Source: Candidatus Competibacteraceae bacterium | Lineage (GTDB): Bacteria; Pseudomonadota; Gammaproteobacteria; Competibacterales; Competibacteraceae | Direction: 5' to 3' | NCBI GenBank assembly: GCA_003989065.1 | Contig: RXIW01000007.1 | Coordinates: forward strand, 1-64,000 | DNA length: 64,000 nucleotides | Part shown: positions 8,480-17,797 of the stretch, piece after piece | Position numbering within the stretch: position 1 is the first letter of the stretch | Layout of the letters: each line of letters opens with the position of its first letter | Translations under genes and position numbers: made by a program | The notes under the pieces: generated by a model | Databases searched by the model: none | What the model was told of the DNA's origin: nothing | What the model saw: the letters and a program-made list of their open reading frames with translations, nothing else

Positions 8480-9478
8480 CTATAGGCCCGCGCGCCGATA
8501 CAACGTCCGCAGTCCCAGGGCCATGATCCGGCGCAGAGGCCAAGCCCGCACCCGTCGGCTGGCCTGGATCGCCCGCCGCTGCCGCCAGCATCGCGGCAAA
8601 CCGCGCAGTGCATCCCACTTGGCCCGCAGCAACGCGGCCCCCTGTCCACGCAGGGCGTACCACAACACCGAGCCGAGATTCAACAGCAGGTGTTGCGGCA
8701 GATACCAGCAGAGCAGCGGTCCGGGCATGTTCTTGCACCAGGTCCACACCAGGTTGCGATGGCCGTGATAGAGCGAAAATGCGCTACGCCGCCCAGTCAG
8801 CGCCGAGCCGACATGCCGGGCCACGGCATCCGGCACGTACCAACACGAATAGCCGCGCAACTGCAGCCGAAACCCCAAATCGACGTCTTCGAAATAGCAA
8901 AAGTAAGCCTCATCGAACCCGCCCACCTCACAGAAGATTTGGCGACGATATAGGGCCGCCGCCGCGCAAGGGCCGAAGATAACGCCGGCCTCCTGCGTCC
9001 CTTCCGCCACCGCCCGACCATGATCGCGCCGCCAGGCTAGGCCGCTGACATGGTAAACATCGCCGGTGCCATCCAGCCGATCAGGATCGTTGGCATCCAC
9101 CAGGCGAGCGCCGAAACTGGCGCATTCGGGATGAGCCGCCGCCGCCGCCAGCAAGCGTTCCAGCGCGTCCGGGGCCAGAAACGCATCGGGATTGAGCAGC
9201 AGCAGCCAAGTCATGCCATCGGCCTGGCGCGCGGCCACGTTGTTGGCGGCGGCGAAGCCCACATTGCACGGCAGGCAGACCAGTTCGACTGCCGGATAGT
9301 GCTGTTCCAGGACATCGGTGGAACCATCCTGACTGGCATTGTCGACCACGATCACCCGATCCGGCCGCCGGGTTTGGGCCCGCAGGTGACGCAGACAGTC
9401 GGCCAGCAATACCCCGCCGTTGAAGTTGACGATGATCACCGCCACCGTGGGCCGGTCGGCGTCCTGAATTCCATCCAT
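8480..9478 (-). CDS. Glycosyltransferase family 2, rhamnosyltransferase-like
   Basis: This 332-residue GT-A enzyme opens with VAVIIVNFNGGVLLADCL, has the metal site LLLNPDAFLAPDAL, and the FCYFEDVDLGFRLQLRG signature of the WbbL-like group. A C-terminal amphipathic or membrane-proximal region (WYLPQHLLLNLGSVLWYAL) follows. It probably adds a sugar, possibly rhamnose, to a lipid-linked glycan on the cytoplasmic side. It lies 201 bases upstream of the methyltransferase gene on the same strand and diverges from the transferase gene at 9705. Confidence 0.87.
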   Translation of the reverse strand: MDGIQDADRPTVAVIIVNFNGGVLLADCLRHLRAQTRRPDRVIVVDNASQDGSTDVLEQHYPAVELVCLPCNVGFAAANNVAARQADGMTWLLLLNPDAFLAPDALERLLAAAAAHPECASFGARLVDANDPDRLDGTGDVYHVSGLAWRRDHGRAVAEGTQEAGVIFGPCAAAALYRRQIFCEVGGFDEAYFCYFEDVDLGFRLQLRGYSCWYVPDAVARHVGSALTGRRSAFSLYHGHRNLVWTWCKNMPGPLLCWYLPQHLLLNLGSVLWYALRGQGAALLRAKWDALRGLPRCWRQRRAIQASRRVRAWPLRRIMALGLRTLYRRAGL

Positions 9479-9704
9479 ATCGAATGCCCACTCCCACCAC
9501 CGCGCTGTCGTCTTGAAAGTTGGGGAAGAATCGCTCGAGCGTGGCGCCGGTTCGCGCGTCGGGCGACGGCGAGTGTAGCGCGAACCACGACCGAAGTGAG
9601 GATCCCGCGCAGCCCAATCCGGCTAAATTATTGTATGATCAGGAATGATTTGTCTTTCCCCTAAAACCAGCATTCTTGGTCATTGCCAGAGCATTCAGAG
9701 GAAC

Positions 9705-10889
9705 ATGAGTCAACCCGCCCATTTATTCACGAGCATCACGGCCAACTATCTACCCAAGGCGCGCGTGCTCGCCCAGTCCGCCAAACGACAACCTGCCGAT
9801 ATTCGCTTTCACTTATTGCTATGCGACGACTATCCGGCCGAATTGGACCCAGCCGCCGAGCCATTCGATTCCATCATCAATGTCACCGAACTACCGGTCG
9901 CTAACCTCGAATCCTGGTTGTTCGGGCATACGGTCGTAGAGATGTGCACCGCCGTCAAGGCGATGGGATTCCTGGAAATCGCTCGCCGTTTCCATGCGGA
10001 AAAGGTGTTCTACTTCGATCCGGACATGGCCATCATGTCCGGTCTGGATCGCTTGATCGAGCGACTGGACCACGATGCCATTCTGCTGACCCCGCACCAG
10101 ACCGAACCGGAACAGTCGCTGGATGCGGTGGTCGACAATGAAATCTGCAGCCTCAAGCACGGTGTGTTCAACTTGGGCTTCCTGGGTGCGCGCACCGATG
10201 GCGAGGGCTTGCAATTCCTGCAGTGGTGGGCCGAGCGACTGCGCTATTTCTGCCACGACGATATTCCCGGCGGGCTGTTTACCGATCAGCGCTGGATCGA
10301 TCTAGCTCCGGCTTTCTTCGAAAAGATCGCCATCCTGCGCGAGCCGATCTACAACGTGGCGACCTGGAATCTCACCCATCGCCAAGCTGCCGGCTCGTTG
10401 CAACAGGGCATCACCATCAATGGCCAGCCGCTGAGCTTCTACCATTTCTCCGGCTTCGACGGCGGCGCTCAGGAAATCATGCTGAAGAAATACGCCCCGG
10501 CTCATTCGGTCCTGTTCGATTTACGGCGCTGGTACATCGAAGAATGCCAACGCCTGGGACAGGAGGAACTGGGCAAGCGTCGCTGTCGCTACGACACCTT
10601 CGACAACGGCGAGCGCATCACCAAGCTGCAGCGGGTTCTCTATCGCTCCCGAGTTGATTTGCAACGAGCTTTTCCCAATCCCTATCGCACGGGCGATATC
10701 GATCGGTCGTACTATCACTGGTATCGGGCCAATACCGCTGGCGACAACGACGATTCCCTGGAAACCGACGCCACGCTGCGCGCCCAGTGGATGGACGCTC
10801 GCCGCGAACTGGATCTGATCTATCGCTCGCGCAGCTGGCGGCTAGCGCAGGTCTTCGCCCGGATCTTCAAACGGTTGCGCCGCGCCTGA
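9705..10889 (+). CDS. GT-A-fold glycosyltransferase (GT8-like)
   Basis: This 394-residue protein begins MSQPAHLFTSITANYLP, followed by a Rossmann-like half and a clear metal site in VFYFDPDMAIMSGL. Later features are HGVFNLGFLGAR and GGLFTDQRWIDLAPAFF, which resemble GT8/GT-A retaining transferases. The start was set to the ATG at 9705 because AGAGGAA lies just upstream; an upstream in-frame ATG at 9645 has no such site and adds 20 unconserved residues. It is convergent with the next gene and stands alone on the plus strand. Confidence 0.75.
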   Translation: MSQPAHLFTSITANYLPKARVLAQSAKRQPADIRFHLLLCDDYPAELDPAAEPFDSIINVTELPVANLESWLFGHTVVEMCTAVKAMGFLEIARRFHAEKVFYFDPDMAIMSGLDRLIERLDHDAILLTPHQTEPEQSLDAVVDNEICSLKHGVFNLGFLGARTDGEGLQFLQWWAERLRYFCHDDIPGGLFTDQRWIDLAPAFFEKIAILREPIYNVATWNLTHRQAAGSLQQGITINGQPLSFYHFSGFDGGAQEIMLKKYAPAHSVLFDLRRWYIEECQRLGQEELGKRRCRYDTFDNGERITKLQRVLYRSRVDLQRAFPNPYRTGDIDRSYYHWYRANTAGDNDDSLETDATLRAQWMDARRELDLIYRSRSWRLAQVFARIFKRLRRA

Positions 10890-10924
10890 AGCCGACGCCT
10901 GTCCCGCAGCGGGAAACGCCGCGT

Positions 10925-13228
10925 TTATTTCCGGCGGCGCAAGGTCGCCAGCGCTTTGGCCCCGCGCAATCCATAGCCAAGGATGGCTCGCAGCCAGCGT
11001 TTCTGCCAAGTGCGCAGGCGTGGCGTGGCTGCCAGTTTCTGGCCGGCATAATGGCCGAATTCTTCGAGCGCTTGCGAAAATGGCGCTTGGACATCGATAT
11101 ACACCACCCGCGCCGGCGTATTCGCGTTCGGCAACGGTGCCAGCGCCGGCGATGCGGCGAAATAACGCGGCGCAGCGAAGGCCGGCAATGGCGTCAAGGC
11201 GTGGTAGTCCGCCACCATGTCATCGATGCGGCGATGATGGAAATGGGCCAGCCAGGCGCGTGGCGCGTGCAGGCAGTCCCGATGGGCGGCGATCCAGCGC
11301 AACTTGTCGGCGATCGCTTCCGCCTGGGGTGGACAGAGAAAGCCGTTGGTCCCCTCTTCGATGCGATCGGCGAAACTACCCATCGCGGTCGCCAATACCG
11401 GAATGCCGAACAGCCATAACTCACTCAGGGTATAGCTGAAGGTTTCCGGCCAGATCGACAGCAACACCCCCAACTCCGGCTGGATATCCGCCATGATATT
11501 GGCCAGTTCCGCATGGTTATAGCGCTGCATCACGGTCATGCCCGGTTTGCCGTCGAAGATGGCGCCGTCTTCATCGCAGCCGATCAGATACAACTCCACC
11601 CGGTCCATGACGCTGGGCCAGATCGTCTCCAATAGCGCCCGGCCCTTTTGTGGCGCGAGGCTGCCCAATATCACCACCCGCAATTTGTCGTGGGCGGGCG
11701 GCGACGGCAATTTGTCCGGTGCGAAATCGACCCCGTGCGGAATGACGGTAAAGCGTTCTTCGTCAAAGGCTGCTGGCAATAACGTTCGCCAATACCGCGC
11801 CACCGATTCCGATGGTGCGACGAATGCCGTTTGCCTGTGGTTGACCAGATCGACGAACCGTTGCCGGAGGCTGAGCCATTCGTGCGCAGTGACGTTGCGA
11901 AAGAAGCGATTCTGCTCGTTTTCGGCGAAACAGCGCGTCAATCGCGGCAGTTCGCACTGTTCGCATACCTCGCCAAACTGAATGACCACCGCCGGACAAA
12001 ACGGGTAATAGTCATGGGCGACGAAAATCGTCGGCAATCCGGTCGCCAGCGCATCCAAGGCATGGCCGATCAGCGAAGAAATCAGGATGACCTCGATGCG
12101 GAAATCGGCGATCACCTCTTCCAGGATCATGCGATATTTCAGATGGGCGATCGCGGTGGCGCGAATCGGATAGGTCAGATCCCAATAACGCAGGGGCTGA
12201 TCCATATGGGCCGAGCGATACAGGGCGATGCGCTGGCCAAATGCGCCCCAGGTGCCGATCGAGCGCAGTACCAGATTGTCGCGCTCGCGATCGTGCTCGC
12301 AATATTGCTGCACCCAGCGGTTCAAACCACCGCCCCAGCTATGGGCAATATGCAATTGCACCGGCCGGGGCATCGACGGGGCGGAATCCTTCATCACGCC
12401 CCGCCGTAGAATGTCGCCGACCGCAAATCGCAAGCCCGTCAGGGGATGAGCCTGTTCGATCTGGCGCGTCTCTTCCAACTGTTCGACGCCCTGCATCTCC
12501 AGGCGGCGGCGCTGGCCATCCCGATCCTGAACATAGACATGATCGCAACAGACCACATGCCAGCCCTGCTCTCGGAACCGCTGCGCCAACGATACCGGCG
12601 CTTCTTCCCAGGCCATGTCATGCCAATGCGGTTCGATGTCCCGCAGCGCGGCGCGGCGCAGATAGCAGCAACCGCTGAACAACGCCGGCATCTCGAAATT
12701 ATGGCGCTGCCCAAGCGTCAGGAGCACGTTGTCAACAGCCTCCAGCGCAGTCCGCTCGCTGTCGTTCCCTTCCAGCAGCGCGAACAGCGCCGTGCTATCG
12801 CACAGCGGCACGACGGCAGCGATACCCGGTTCCTGGCCATAGGCCGCCAGCGCCAGTCGATCGTCCCAACCCTTCGGAACTGCCAGTCCAGGCCGCACCA
12901 ATACCAGATCGTGATTGCGATAGGCCGGCGGTATTCCAAACAGCAGGGCCTGCCAGAGGGAATCGCCTACGACGGTATCTGCCAGGACTACCGGCTTCGC
13001 TTCCGCCCGCTCGCGCATCACCGCTTGCAACTGTGCCTGTTCGATACCGAGCGGCAATACGACGATCTCGACATCGGGTGAGCTGTTGCGCAGCAAACTG
13101 CTGAGCGTATGACCCAACAATCCCACGGTGTCCGCACCCACCGGCAAGCAAATCACCCGTCGATTTTCCAGCTGCGGACCGCAGCTCGACGCTCGTTGAT
13201 CCGGTTCTACCGCCATAGGGTCGGACAT
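10925..13228 (-). CDS. Two-domain glycosyltransferase (degenerate GT-A plus GT4)
   Basis: This 767-residue protein has two parts. Residues about 20-280 look like a GT-A (family 2) fold, but where a DxD is expected the sequence is LVLVRPGLAVPKGWDDRL, so the domain may be non-catalytic. Residues about 300-650 form a GT4 GT-B domain, with LHIAHSWGGGLNRWVQQY at its start, TVIPHGVDFAPD in the donor half and the E-x7-E-like ETFSYTLSELWLFGIPVLA. It starts 3 bases after the GT41 gene stop, so the two are almost certainly cotranscribed. It is likely to extend a glycan begun by a neighbour. Confidence 0.78.
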   Translation of the reverse strand: MSDPMAVEPDQRASSCGPQLENRRVICLPVGADTVGLLGHTLSSLLRNSSPDVEIVVLPLGIEQAQLQAVMRERAEAKPVVLADTVVGDSLWQALLFGIPPAYRNHDLVLVRPGLAVPKGWDDRLALAAYGQEPGIAAVVPLCDSTALFALLEGNDSERTALEAVDNVLLTLGQRHNFEMPALFSGCCYLRRAALRDIEPHWHDMAWEEAPVSLAQRFREQGWHVVCCDHVYVQDRDGQRRRLEMQGVEQLEETRQIEQAHPLTGLRFAVGDILRRGVMKDSAPSMPRPVQLHIAHSWGGGLNRWVQQYCEHDRERDNLVLRSIGTWGAFGQRIALYRSAHMDQPLRYWDLTYPIRATAIAHLKYRMILEEVIADFRIEVILISSLIGHALDALATGLPTIFVAHDYYPFCPAVVIQFGEVCEQCELPRLTRCFAENEQNRFFRNVTAHEWLSLRQRFVDLVNHRQTAFVAPSESVARYWRTLLPAAFDEERFTVIPHGVDFAPDKLPSPPAHDKLRVVILGSLAPQKGRALLETIWPSVMDRVELYLIGCDEDGAIFDGKPGMTVMQRYNHAELANIMADIQPELGVLLSIWPETFSYTLSELWLFGIPVLATAMGSFADRIEEGTNGFLCPPQAEAIADKLRWIAAHRDCLHAPRAWLAHFHHRRIDDMVADYHALTPLPAFAAPRYFAASPALAPLPNANTPARVVYIDVQAPFSQALEEFGHYAGQKLAATPRLRTWQKRWLRAILGYGLRGAKALATLRRRK

Positions 13229-13231
13229 CGA

Positions 13232-16150
13232 TCAATCAACCATTTGCGGTAGTGGCGGCACCGACAACGCGGTCGGCGGCAAGCCTCGAATGTGCCGTTG
13301 CCACATCGCCTCGTAGGCTTGCTCCAAGTGGCGGGCGAAGCGCTCGGTGTCGAACAGCGGGGTCTGGAGCCGGCTGGCCGCCAGCTTATCTCGTAATGCC
13401 GCCAGTTCGGTCGGATGGGTAGCCAGGCGCACCGCCAACTCCTCATATTCCTCGAGAGATTGGGTCACCAATTCCGGCAACCCGATCGCGTGCAGCAAAC
13501 TGGCGGCGACTCGCGCCGGGAAGGCGTCGCCCAGACAGGTCACCACCGGCAGCCCGGCCCACAGGGCATCGCTAGCCGTGGTATGGGCATTGTAGATGCG
13601 GGTATCGAGAAACAGATCGGCCAGCCGATGGCGCTCGAGATGCCGATCCTTGGGCAGATACTTCGCAAAGATCAGGCGCTCTCCGTCGATGCCATGGGCA
13701 GCGGCCGTCGCCCGCAACCGATCCTGCGCCTCGTCCTCCTTGGCGTACAACCACAATACCGAATCCGGCACGCGTCCAAGGATGCGCATCCAGATCGCGA
13801 ACATGACCGGCTCCAGTTTCTGGATCTGGTTGAAACAGCAAAACACCAAGCCTGGCTCCGGCAGTCCTTGATCGGCCCGGCGGATGCCAGTATCGGCGAT
13901 TTCCTGCCAGCGATCGTTGATCTGGTAGCATTCTGGCAAGACGACCGGTTGTTCTTGACGATCTTGGCCTTGTCCGGCCGGCAGCACGACTGGATCGACC
14001 AGCCAATAATCGAGGAAGGCGGCCCCGCCGCTACCGGGATAGCCCAGCCAATTCACCTGAATGGGAGCGGGACGCAACGCGAAGATCTCCGGACGCGCAT
14101 AATCGGTGTACACCATCAAATCCACCAGGATATGAATGCCATCCGACCGAATCCGGCGCGCGGCGGCAGCATTGTCCAACCCGGTCAGATCGACGAAAAC
14201 GTCGCAATCGTCCTTGATCCGTTGGTAATAGGCGCTGCCATCGTCCCCTTGCAAAGCGTAACCGTAAACCTCGATCCGACGACGGTCATGCGTGCGAAAC
14301 AGGCCACGCATCAGATGTGCGGTTGGGTGTTCGCGAAAGTCGGCCGAGACATAGCCGATCCGCAAGGGAGTCACGGCATTGGCCGGCTCTGGTGTTGCAG
14401 CGACGATCGGCCCCGCCGCTGCGGCCAGCCGTCCCGCCTCGCTCTGCGCGATCCGAAACCGCAACTCGGACCGGATCGGCAGAAACAGGGCGTGAAACGG
14501 CGCCAGCGGCGAAGGTTCATGGCGGGCGAGACTCTGCTCGACCAGTTCCTGGATTCGGGTGATTCGCGCGCCGTAATCGTCCCAGTCCCCATAGCTTAGG
14601 CGGCGAAATTGAAAGCTGGTCCAGACTTGCTCGGGCGTGAGCGAAACCGCCAGCGAATCGCTCGGCCCGGAATGAAACAGGCCATTGCAGTAGGAGGCCC
14701 ACAGCGCTTGGGGCGCCCAGCGCTCGGCCTGGGCCAGCGCGGTTTTCGCCTCGGAGAAACGCTGCAAACCGGCCAGCGCTTCGCCACGCTTGGCGTGGAA
14801 TTGCCAATTGTCCTGGGCCGACGGCGGTAAGCGTTCCAATAAAGCCAGCGCCTCCTGGAACGATCCATTGGCGTTCAAGGCCCCCGCCAAGACCAGCTGT
14901 CCTTCCAGGTATTCGGCCGAGGCCAATTCCCGCAAGCGATAGGCCGTCTGCAAAGCCTTGCGGCGCTGCCCCATGGCCAGCAGGATCACACTGTGATCCC
15001 GCAACAGCTCCAGGGAATCCGGATAGCGCGTCAAACCCTGTTCGACCAAGGGCAGAGCCTTGCTGGCCATGCCGTTCCAAAGCAGGGCTTCGCCGCACGC
15101 CAGAATCGCATCGATATCGACTACTTCGGTTTCGAGCAGCCGATTGGCCGCAACCAGGGCCTCAGCAGGGCGTTGCAGCTTGAGCAAGGCGCGAATCCGC
15201 ATGGCCGCCAGCTCGGGGTCCGGTCGTGCATGATCGGCAGCCGACAAGGTCGCCAATACATCCAACACCTCGCTGCAGCGACCCAGCGCCAACAGCGCCC
15301 GCAACCGCGCCATCAAGGCCGGCCGACTGGCCGAATCCAACGTCAGCGCCCGATCCGCCACGGCCAGAGCTGCTTCGTTTCGCCCCAGCAACAGCAAAGC
15401 GACGCTACGATTGAGCAGGGCTTTGTGATGATCGGGCTGGCGCAGGAGAAGTCGATCGAGATCGGCCAGAGCCTTGGCGGGTCTTCCCAAGCTCAGCAGC
15501 ACGGCAGCACGGTTCAGCAATGCCACTGCCGATTCCGGCCATGCCGCCAAAGCCGCATCGGCGGCGACCAGCGCTTCGCCGGACCGATGCAACGCCCGCA
15601 AGATCGGCGCTCGATTGGTGAGCGCGACGGCGTGATTCGGCTGCAAGACGAGAACCCGGTCGAATTCCGCCAACGCTTCCTGATGTCGTCCCAAGCCAAA
15701 CAGGGCCGCCGCACGGTTCGAACGCGCCGTCACCTGCTCCGGATTCAGGACCAGGGCGGCCTCGGCCGCCGCCAGCGCTTCAGCGTGGCGGACCAAGCGC
15801 AGCAGGGCCGTGCTTTTGTTGACCAATGGCGCCAGCCGGTCGCCTGATGGCAGCGACAAGGCTGCATCGGCCATCTGCACGGCCTTCTCGTAACCACCCG
15901 CCTCGATCAGGGCCGCCGCTGCCAGCGACAAGGCGCACGGCTCACGGGCATTCAACCGCAGCGCATACTCCAAAGCCTGCAAGCATTGGGGTATCTGATC
16001 GAGGTCGTAACGGGCTTCGGCCAGCTTCAACCAGCCGACGGCGCGATACGGTGCCAGGCGACATGCCTGCTCGTACAAGTCACAGGCTTCTTGTAGTCGC
16101 CCATCCGTTTTCAGGCGATCTGCCTGCGCAAGCCATGTATCGAGCACCAT
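13232..16150 (-). CDS. TPR protein with O-GlcNAc transferase-type domain (GT41)
   Basis: This 972-residue protein has an N-terminal superhelix of about a dozen tetratricopeptide repeats (residues 1-500) and a C-terminal GT41 domain. Diagnostic blocks include LRIGYVSADFREHPTAHLM (with the conserved His), VNWLGYPGSGGA, FCCFNQIQKLEP (with the Lys that contacts UDP in human OGT) and NAHTTASDALWAGLPVVT. GT41 enzymes transfer sugars to Ser/Thr or Asn of proteins in the cytoplasm, so this gene points to protein glycosylation rather than polysaccharide synthesis. It lies 12 bases downstream of a small exported protein and directly before another transferase. The target protein is unknown. Confidence 0.88.
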   Translation of the reverse strand: MVLDTWLAQADRLKTDGRLQEACDLYEQACRLAPYRAVGWLKLAEARYDLDQIPQCLQALEYALRLNAREPCALSLAAAALIEAGGYEKAVQMADAALSLPSGDRLAPLVNKSTALLRLVRHAEALAAAEAALVLNPEQVTARSNRAAALFGLGRHQEALAEFDRVLVLQPNHAVALTNRAPILRALHRSGEALVAADAALAAWPESAVALLNRAAVLLSLGRPAKALADLDRLLLRQPDHHKALLNRSVALLLLGRNEAALAVADRALTLDSASRPALMARLRALLALGRCSEVLDVLATLSAADHARPDPELAAMRIRALLKLQRPAEALVAANRLLETEVVDIDAILACGEALLWNGMASKALPLVEQGLTRYPDSLELLRDHSVILLAMGQRRKALQTAYRLRELASAEYLEGQLVLAGALNANGSFQEALALLERLPPSAQDNWQFHAKRGEALAGLQRFSEAKTALAQAERWAPQALWASYCNGLFHSGPSDSLAVSLTPEQVWTSFQFRRLSYGDWDDYGARITRIQELVEQSLARHEPSPLAPFHALFLPIRSELRFRIAQSEAGRLAAAAGPIVAATPEPANAVTPLRIGYVSADFREHPTAHLMRGLFRTHDRRRIEVYGYALQGDDGSAYYQRIKDDCDVFVDLTGLDNAAAARRIRSDGIHILVDLMVYTDYARPEIFALRPAPIQVNWLGYPGSGGAAFLDYWLVDPVVLPAGQGQDRQEQPVVLPECYQINDRWQEIADTGIRRADQGLPEPGLVFCCFNQIQKLEPVMFAIWMRILGRVPDSVLWLYAKEDEAQDRLRATAAAHGIDGERLIFAKYLPKDRHLERHRLADLFLDTRIYNAHTTASDALWAGLPVVTCLGDAFPARVAASLLHAIGLPELVTQSLEEYEELAVRLATHPTELAALRDKLAASRLQTPLFDTERFARHLEQAYEAMWQRHIRGLPPTALSVPPLPQMVD

Positions 16151-16162
16151 CTACCGCCTGTG

Positions 16163-16768
16163 TCAGAAGTCTTTCGCCGTCTCGTGATACCACTGCCCGT
16201 CCAGCAAAATCCAACGATCCAGGGTCGTCGTTTGCGGCATCCAGCCGAGCGTACCCACCAAGACGTCCGCCTTGACGTCAATGATAGCCCGATCACCCTC
16301 GATCTTGATTTCGCCGACTTTGGTCTTACGCAACGGCAAGCCCTGCAGCGACATCGCATGTTCGAGCTTCAAGCGTCCGCCAGGTCGCGCTTCCGATTCC
16401 ATTTCGAACACGGTCTTCACATCGCGCGCCTGCCGCGCGGCCCAATAGCTCTCGGCGCGCTGGCGCAGCGCCTTTTGCTTCTCGTTTTCCTCCACAGCTT
16501 GGCCGGTTGCCTGCGAGGAAGACGATGTTGTCGCATTGGTTTCAGGAGCAGCCGGAGTTGCCTGGGGCTGAGGATCAGACGGCTTGGTCTCGGAACCCGT
16601 CGGCGCAGCGACCGTTGGCGCGCTCGGCGCGCTGGTTCCAGGCGCAGCGGTGGCCGGCTTGGCTGCTTGCGGTTCTTCCGCTCGGACGCCAGGAGCTGAC
16701 AACAGCACGCCCAGCATCGCTACGGACAGGGATCGGTGAATCCACGGTAATCGATTAAACATCGCCAT
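16163..16768 (-). CDS. Exported protein of unknown function
   Basis: This 201-residue protein has a signal peptide (basic start MAMFNRLPWIHR, hydrophobic core, cleavage near GVRAEE), then a 65-residue Ala/Pro/Thr/Ser-rich linker, then a compact C-terminal domain of about 110 residues beginning QRAESYWAARQARD and ending WYHETAKDF. The C-terminal part resembles small NTF2-like or SnoaL-like alpha-beta cone domains in spacing, but I cannot assign it firmly. A good ribosome binding site (AAGGAAA) precedes the ATG. It lies between the parvulin gene and GT41 in the same operon. Confidence 0.7.
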   Translation of the reverse strand: MAMFNRLPWIHRSLSVAMLGVLLSAPGVRAEEPQAAKPATAAPGTSAPSAPTVAAPTGSETKPSDPQPQATPAAPETNATTSSSSQATGQAVEENEKQKALRQRAESYWAARQARDVKTVFEMESEARPGGRLKLEHAMSLQGLPLRKTKVGEIKIEGDRAIIDVKADVLVGTLGWMPQTTTLDRWILLDGQWYHETAKDF

Positions 16769-16798
16769 GATTTCCTTCAGGATCGATTTGCCACTTGC

Positions 16799-17797
16799 TC
16801 AGGGCAGGGTCGCGGGAACAGCGCTTTTCAGCTCTGGCTGCTCTACTGTGACCCCCACCTCCTTGGCCAGTTTCCAGGCATACTGTTCGCGCGCCTTGGC
16901 CTGCGCTTCCTGTTGCAGGATGCCAATCACATTGTCGCGCACATTGGCGTAAGGGGCCAACATGGCATCCCGCTTGTCCTGCAGCAGCAGGATTTCGTAG
17001 CCCACCGGTGACTCCAATACGACGGAAACCTCGCCGACCTGCAAACCGGCAACGGATTTCTGCAACCATGGATACTTGCTGGATTGCAAGAAACCCAAAT
17101 CGCCTCCGGCAACCTTCGCCTGCGGATTTTCGGTCAGCTCGCTGGCCAGGGTTGAAAAGGATTCGCCTGCTTTCAAACGCTTGAGCGCTCCGTCAGCCTT
17201 AGCCTTGATCTCAGCGCGTGTTTTTTCATCGGCGTCGACCGGCACCCGGAACTGAATCTGGCTGATGCGAACCATCGCGGGAATGCCAAAGGATTCCTGG
17301 TGTTCCTGATAGTACTTGTACAATACCTCCTCGGAAGGCACTTCCTTACTCTTGGGGAAATAACGCTTGGCCAAGCTTTGGTAGGCTTCGACGTAGTCCT
17401 TCTGAGTGGGCGTGTGATCCTTGGGCAACAATCCTTCCCGTTGCATGCCCTCCTGCAGCAGACGATCCACGATCATCTCGTGCAAGACTTCTGCCCGGCC
17501 CTCGTCGGTCGTCGACTTCAGCACCAACTGGGTATCCCGCTTGATATACTGCATGAACTGCTCGGCGGTGATTTTCAGGTCACCCACCTGAGCCAATACG
17601 ACTTCCTTTTGCGCTGCTGCCCTAGCCGTCGCCAAGTCGGCAGCAGCCGGCGTAGCACCCGGCTCGGCGGCATGGGCGGTCGGGGCTGGAGTCGGGGTTG
17701 GAGCCGTTTCCGCTGCTTGGCCGGCCCAAGGCGCTATCGATAGGGCAACGCCGGACACCATACCGAGCGCTACAAGGATCTTCGCGTTTCTCGTCAC
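16799..17797 (-). CDS. Periplasmic parvulin-type peptidyl-prolyl isomerase
   Basis: This 332-residue protein has a signal peptide ending near GQAAE, a short Pro/Ala/Thr linker, a SurA/PrsA-like N-terminal helical region (LAQVGDLKITAEQFMQYI) and a parvulin domain at about residues 175-280, seen in VRISQIQFRVP, GGDLGFLQSS and PVGYEILLLQDKR. It should help fold exported proteins in the periplasm. The start is GTG in a GTGA overlap with the upstream stop, with an excellent AGGAGG site. Neighbours on both sides are exported proteins, so it may be their dedicated chaperone. Confidence 0.85.
   Translation of the reverse strand: MTRNAKILVALGMVSGVALSIAPWAGQAAETAPTPTPAPTAHAAEPGATPAAADLATARAAAQKEVVLAQVGDLKITAEQFMQYIKRDTQLVLKSTTDEGRAEVLHEMIVDRLLQEGMQREGLLPKDHTPTQKDYVEAYQSLAKRYFPKSKEVPSEEVLYKYYQEHQESFGIPAMVRISQIQFRVPVDADEKTRAEIKAKADGALKRLKAGESFSTLASELTENPQAKVAGGDLGFLQSSKYPWLQKSVAGLQVGEVSVVLESPVGYEILLLQDKRDAMLAPYANVRDNVIGILQQEAQAKAREQYAWKLAKEVGVTVEQPELKSAVPATLP

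Noticed and set aside
10900-10912. Hairpin TCCCGC/GCGGGA between convergent genes as a terminator
   Set aside because: Six-base stem with a one-base loop and no T-tract on either strand.
13415-14599. A 394-codon open frame on the plus strand opposite the GT41 domain
   Set aside because: Antisense to a well-conserved catalytic domain.
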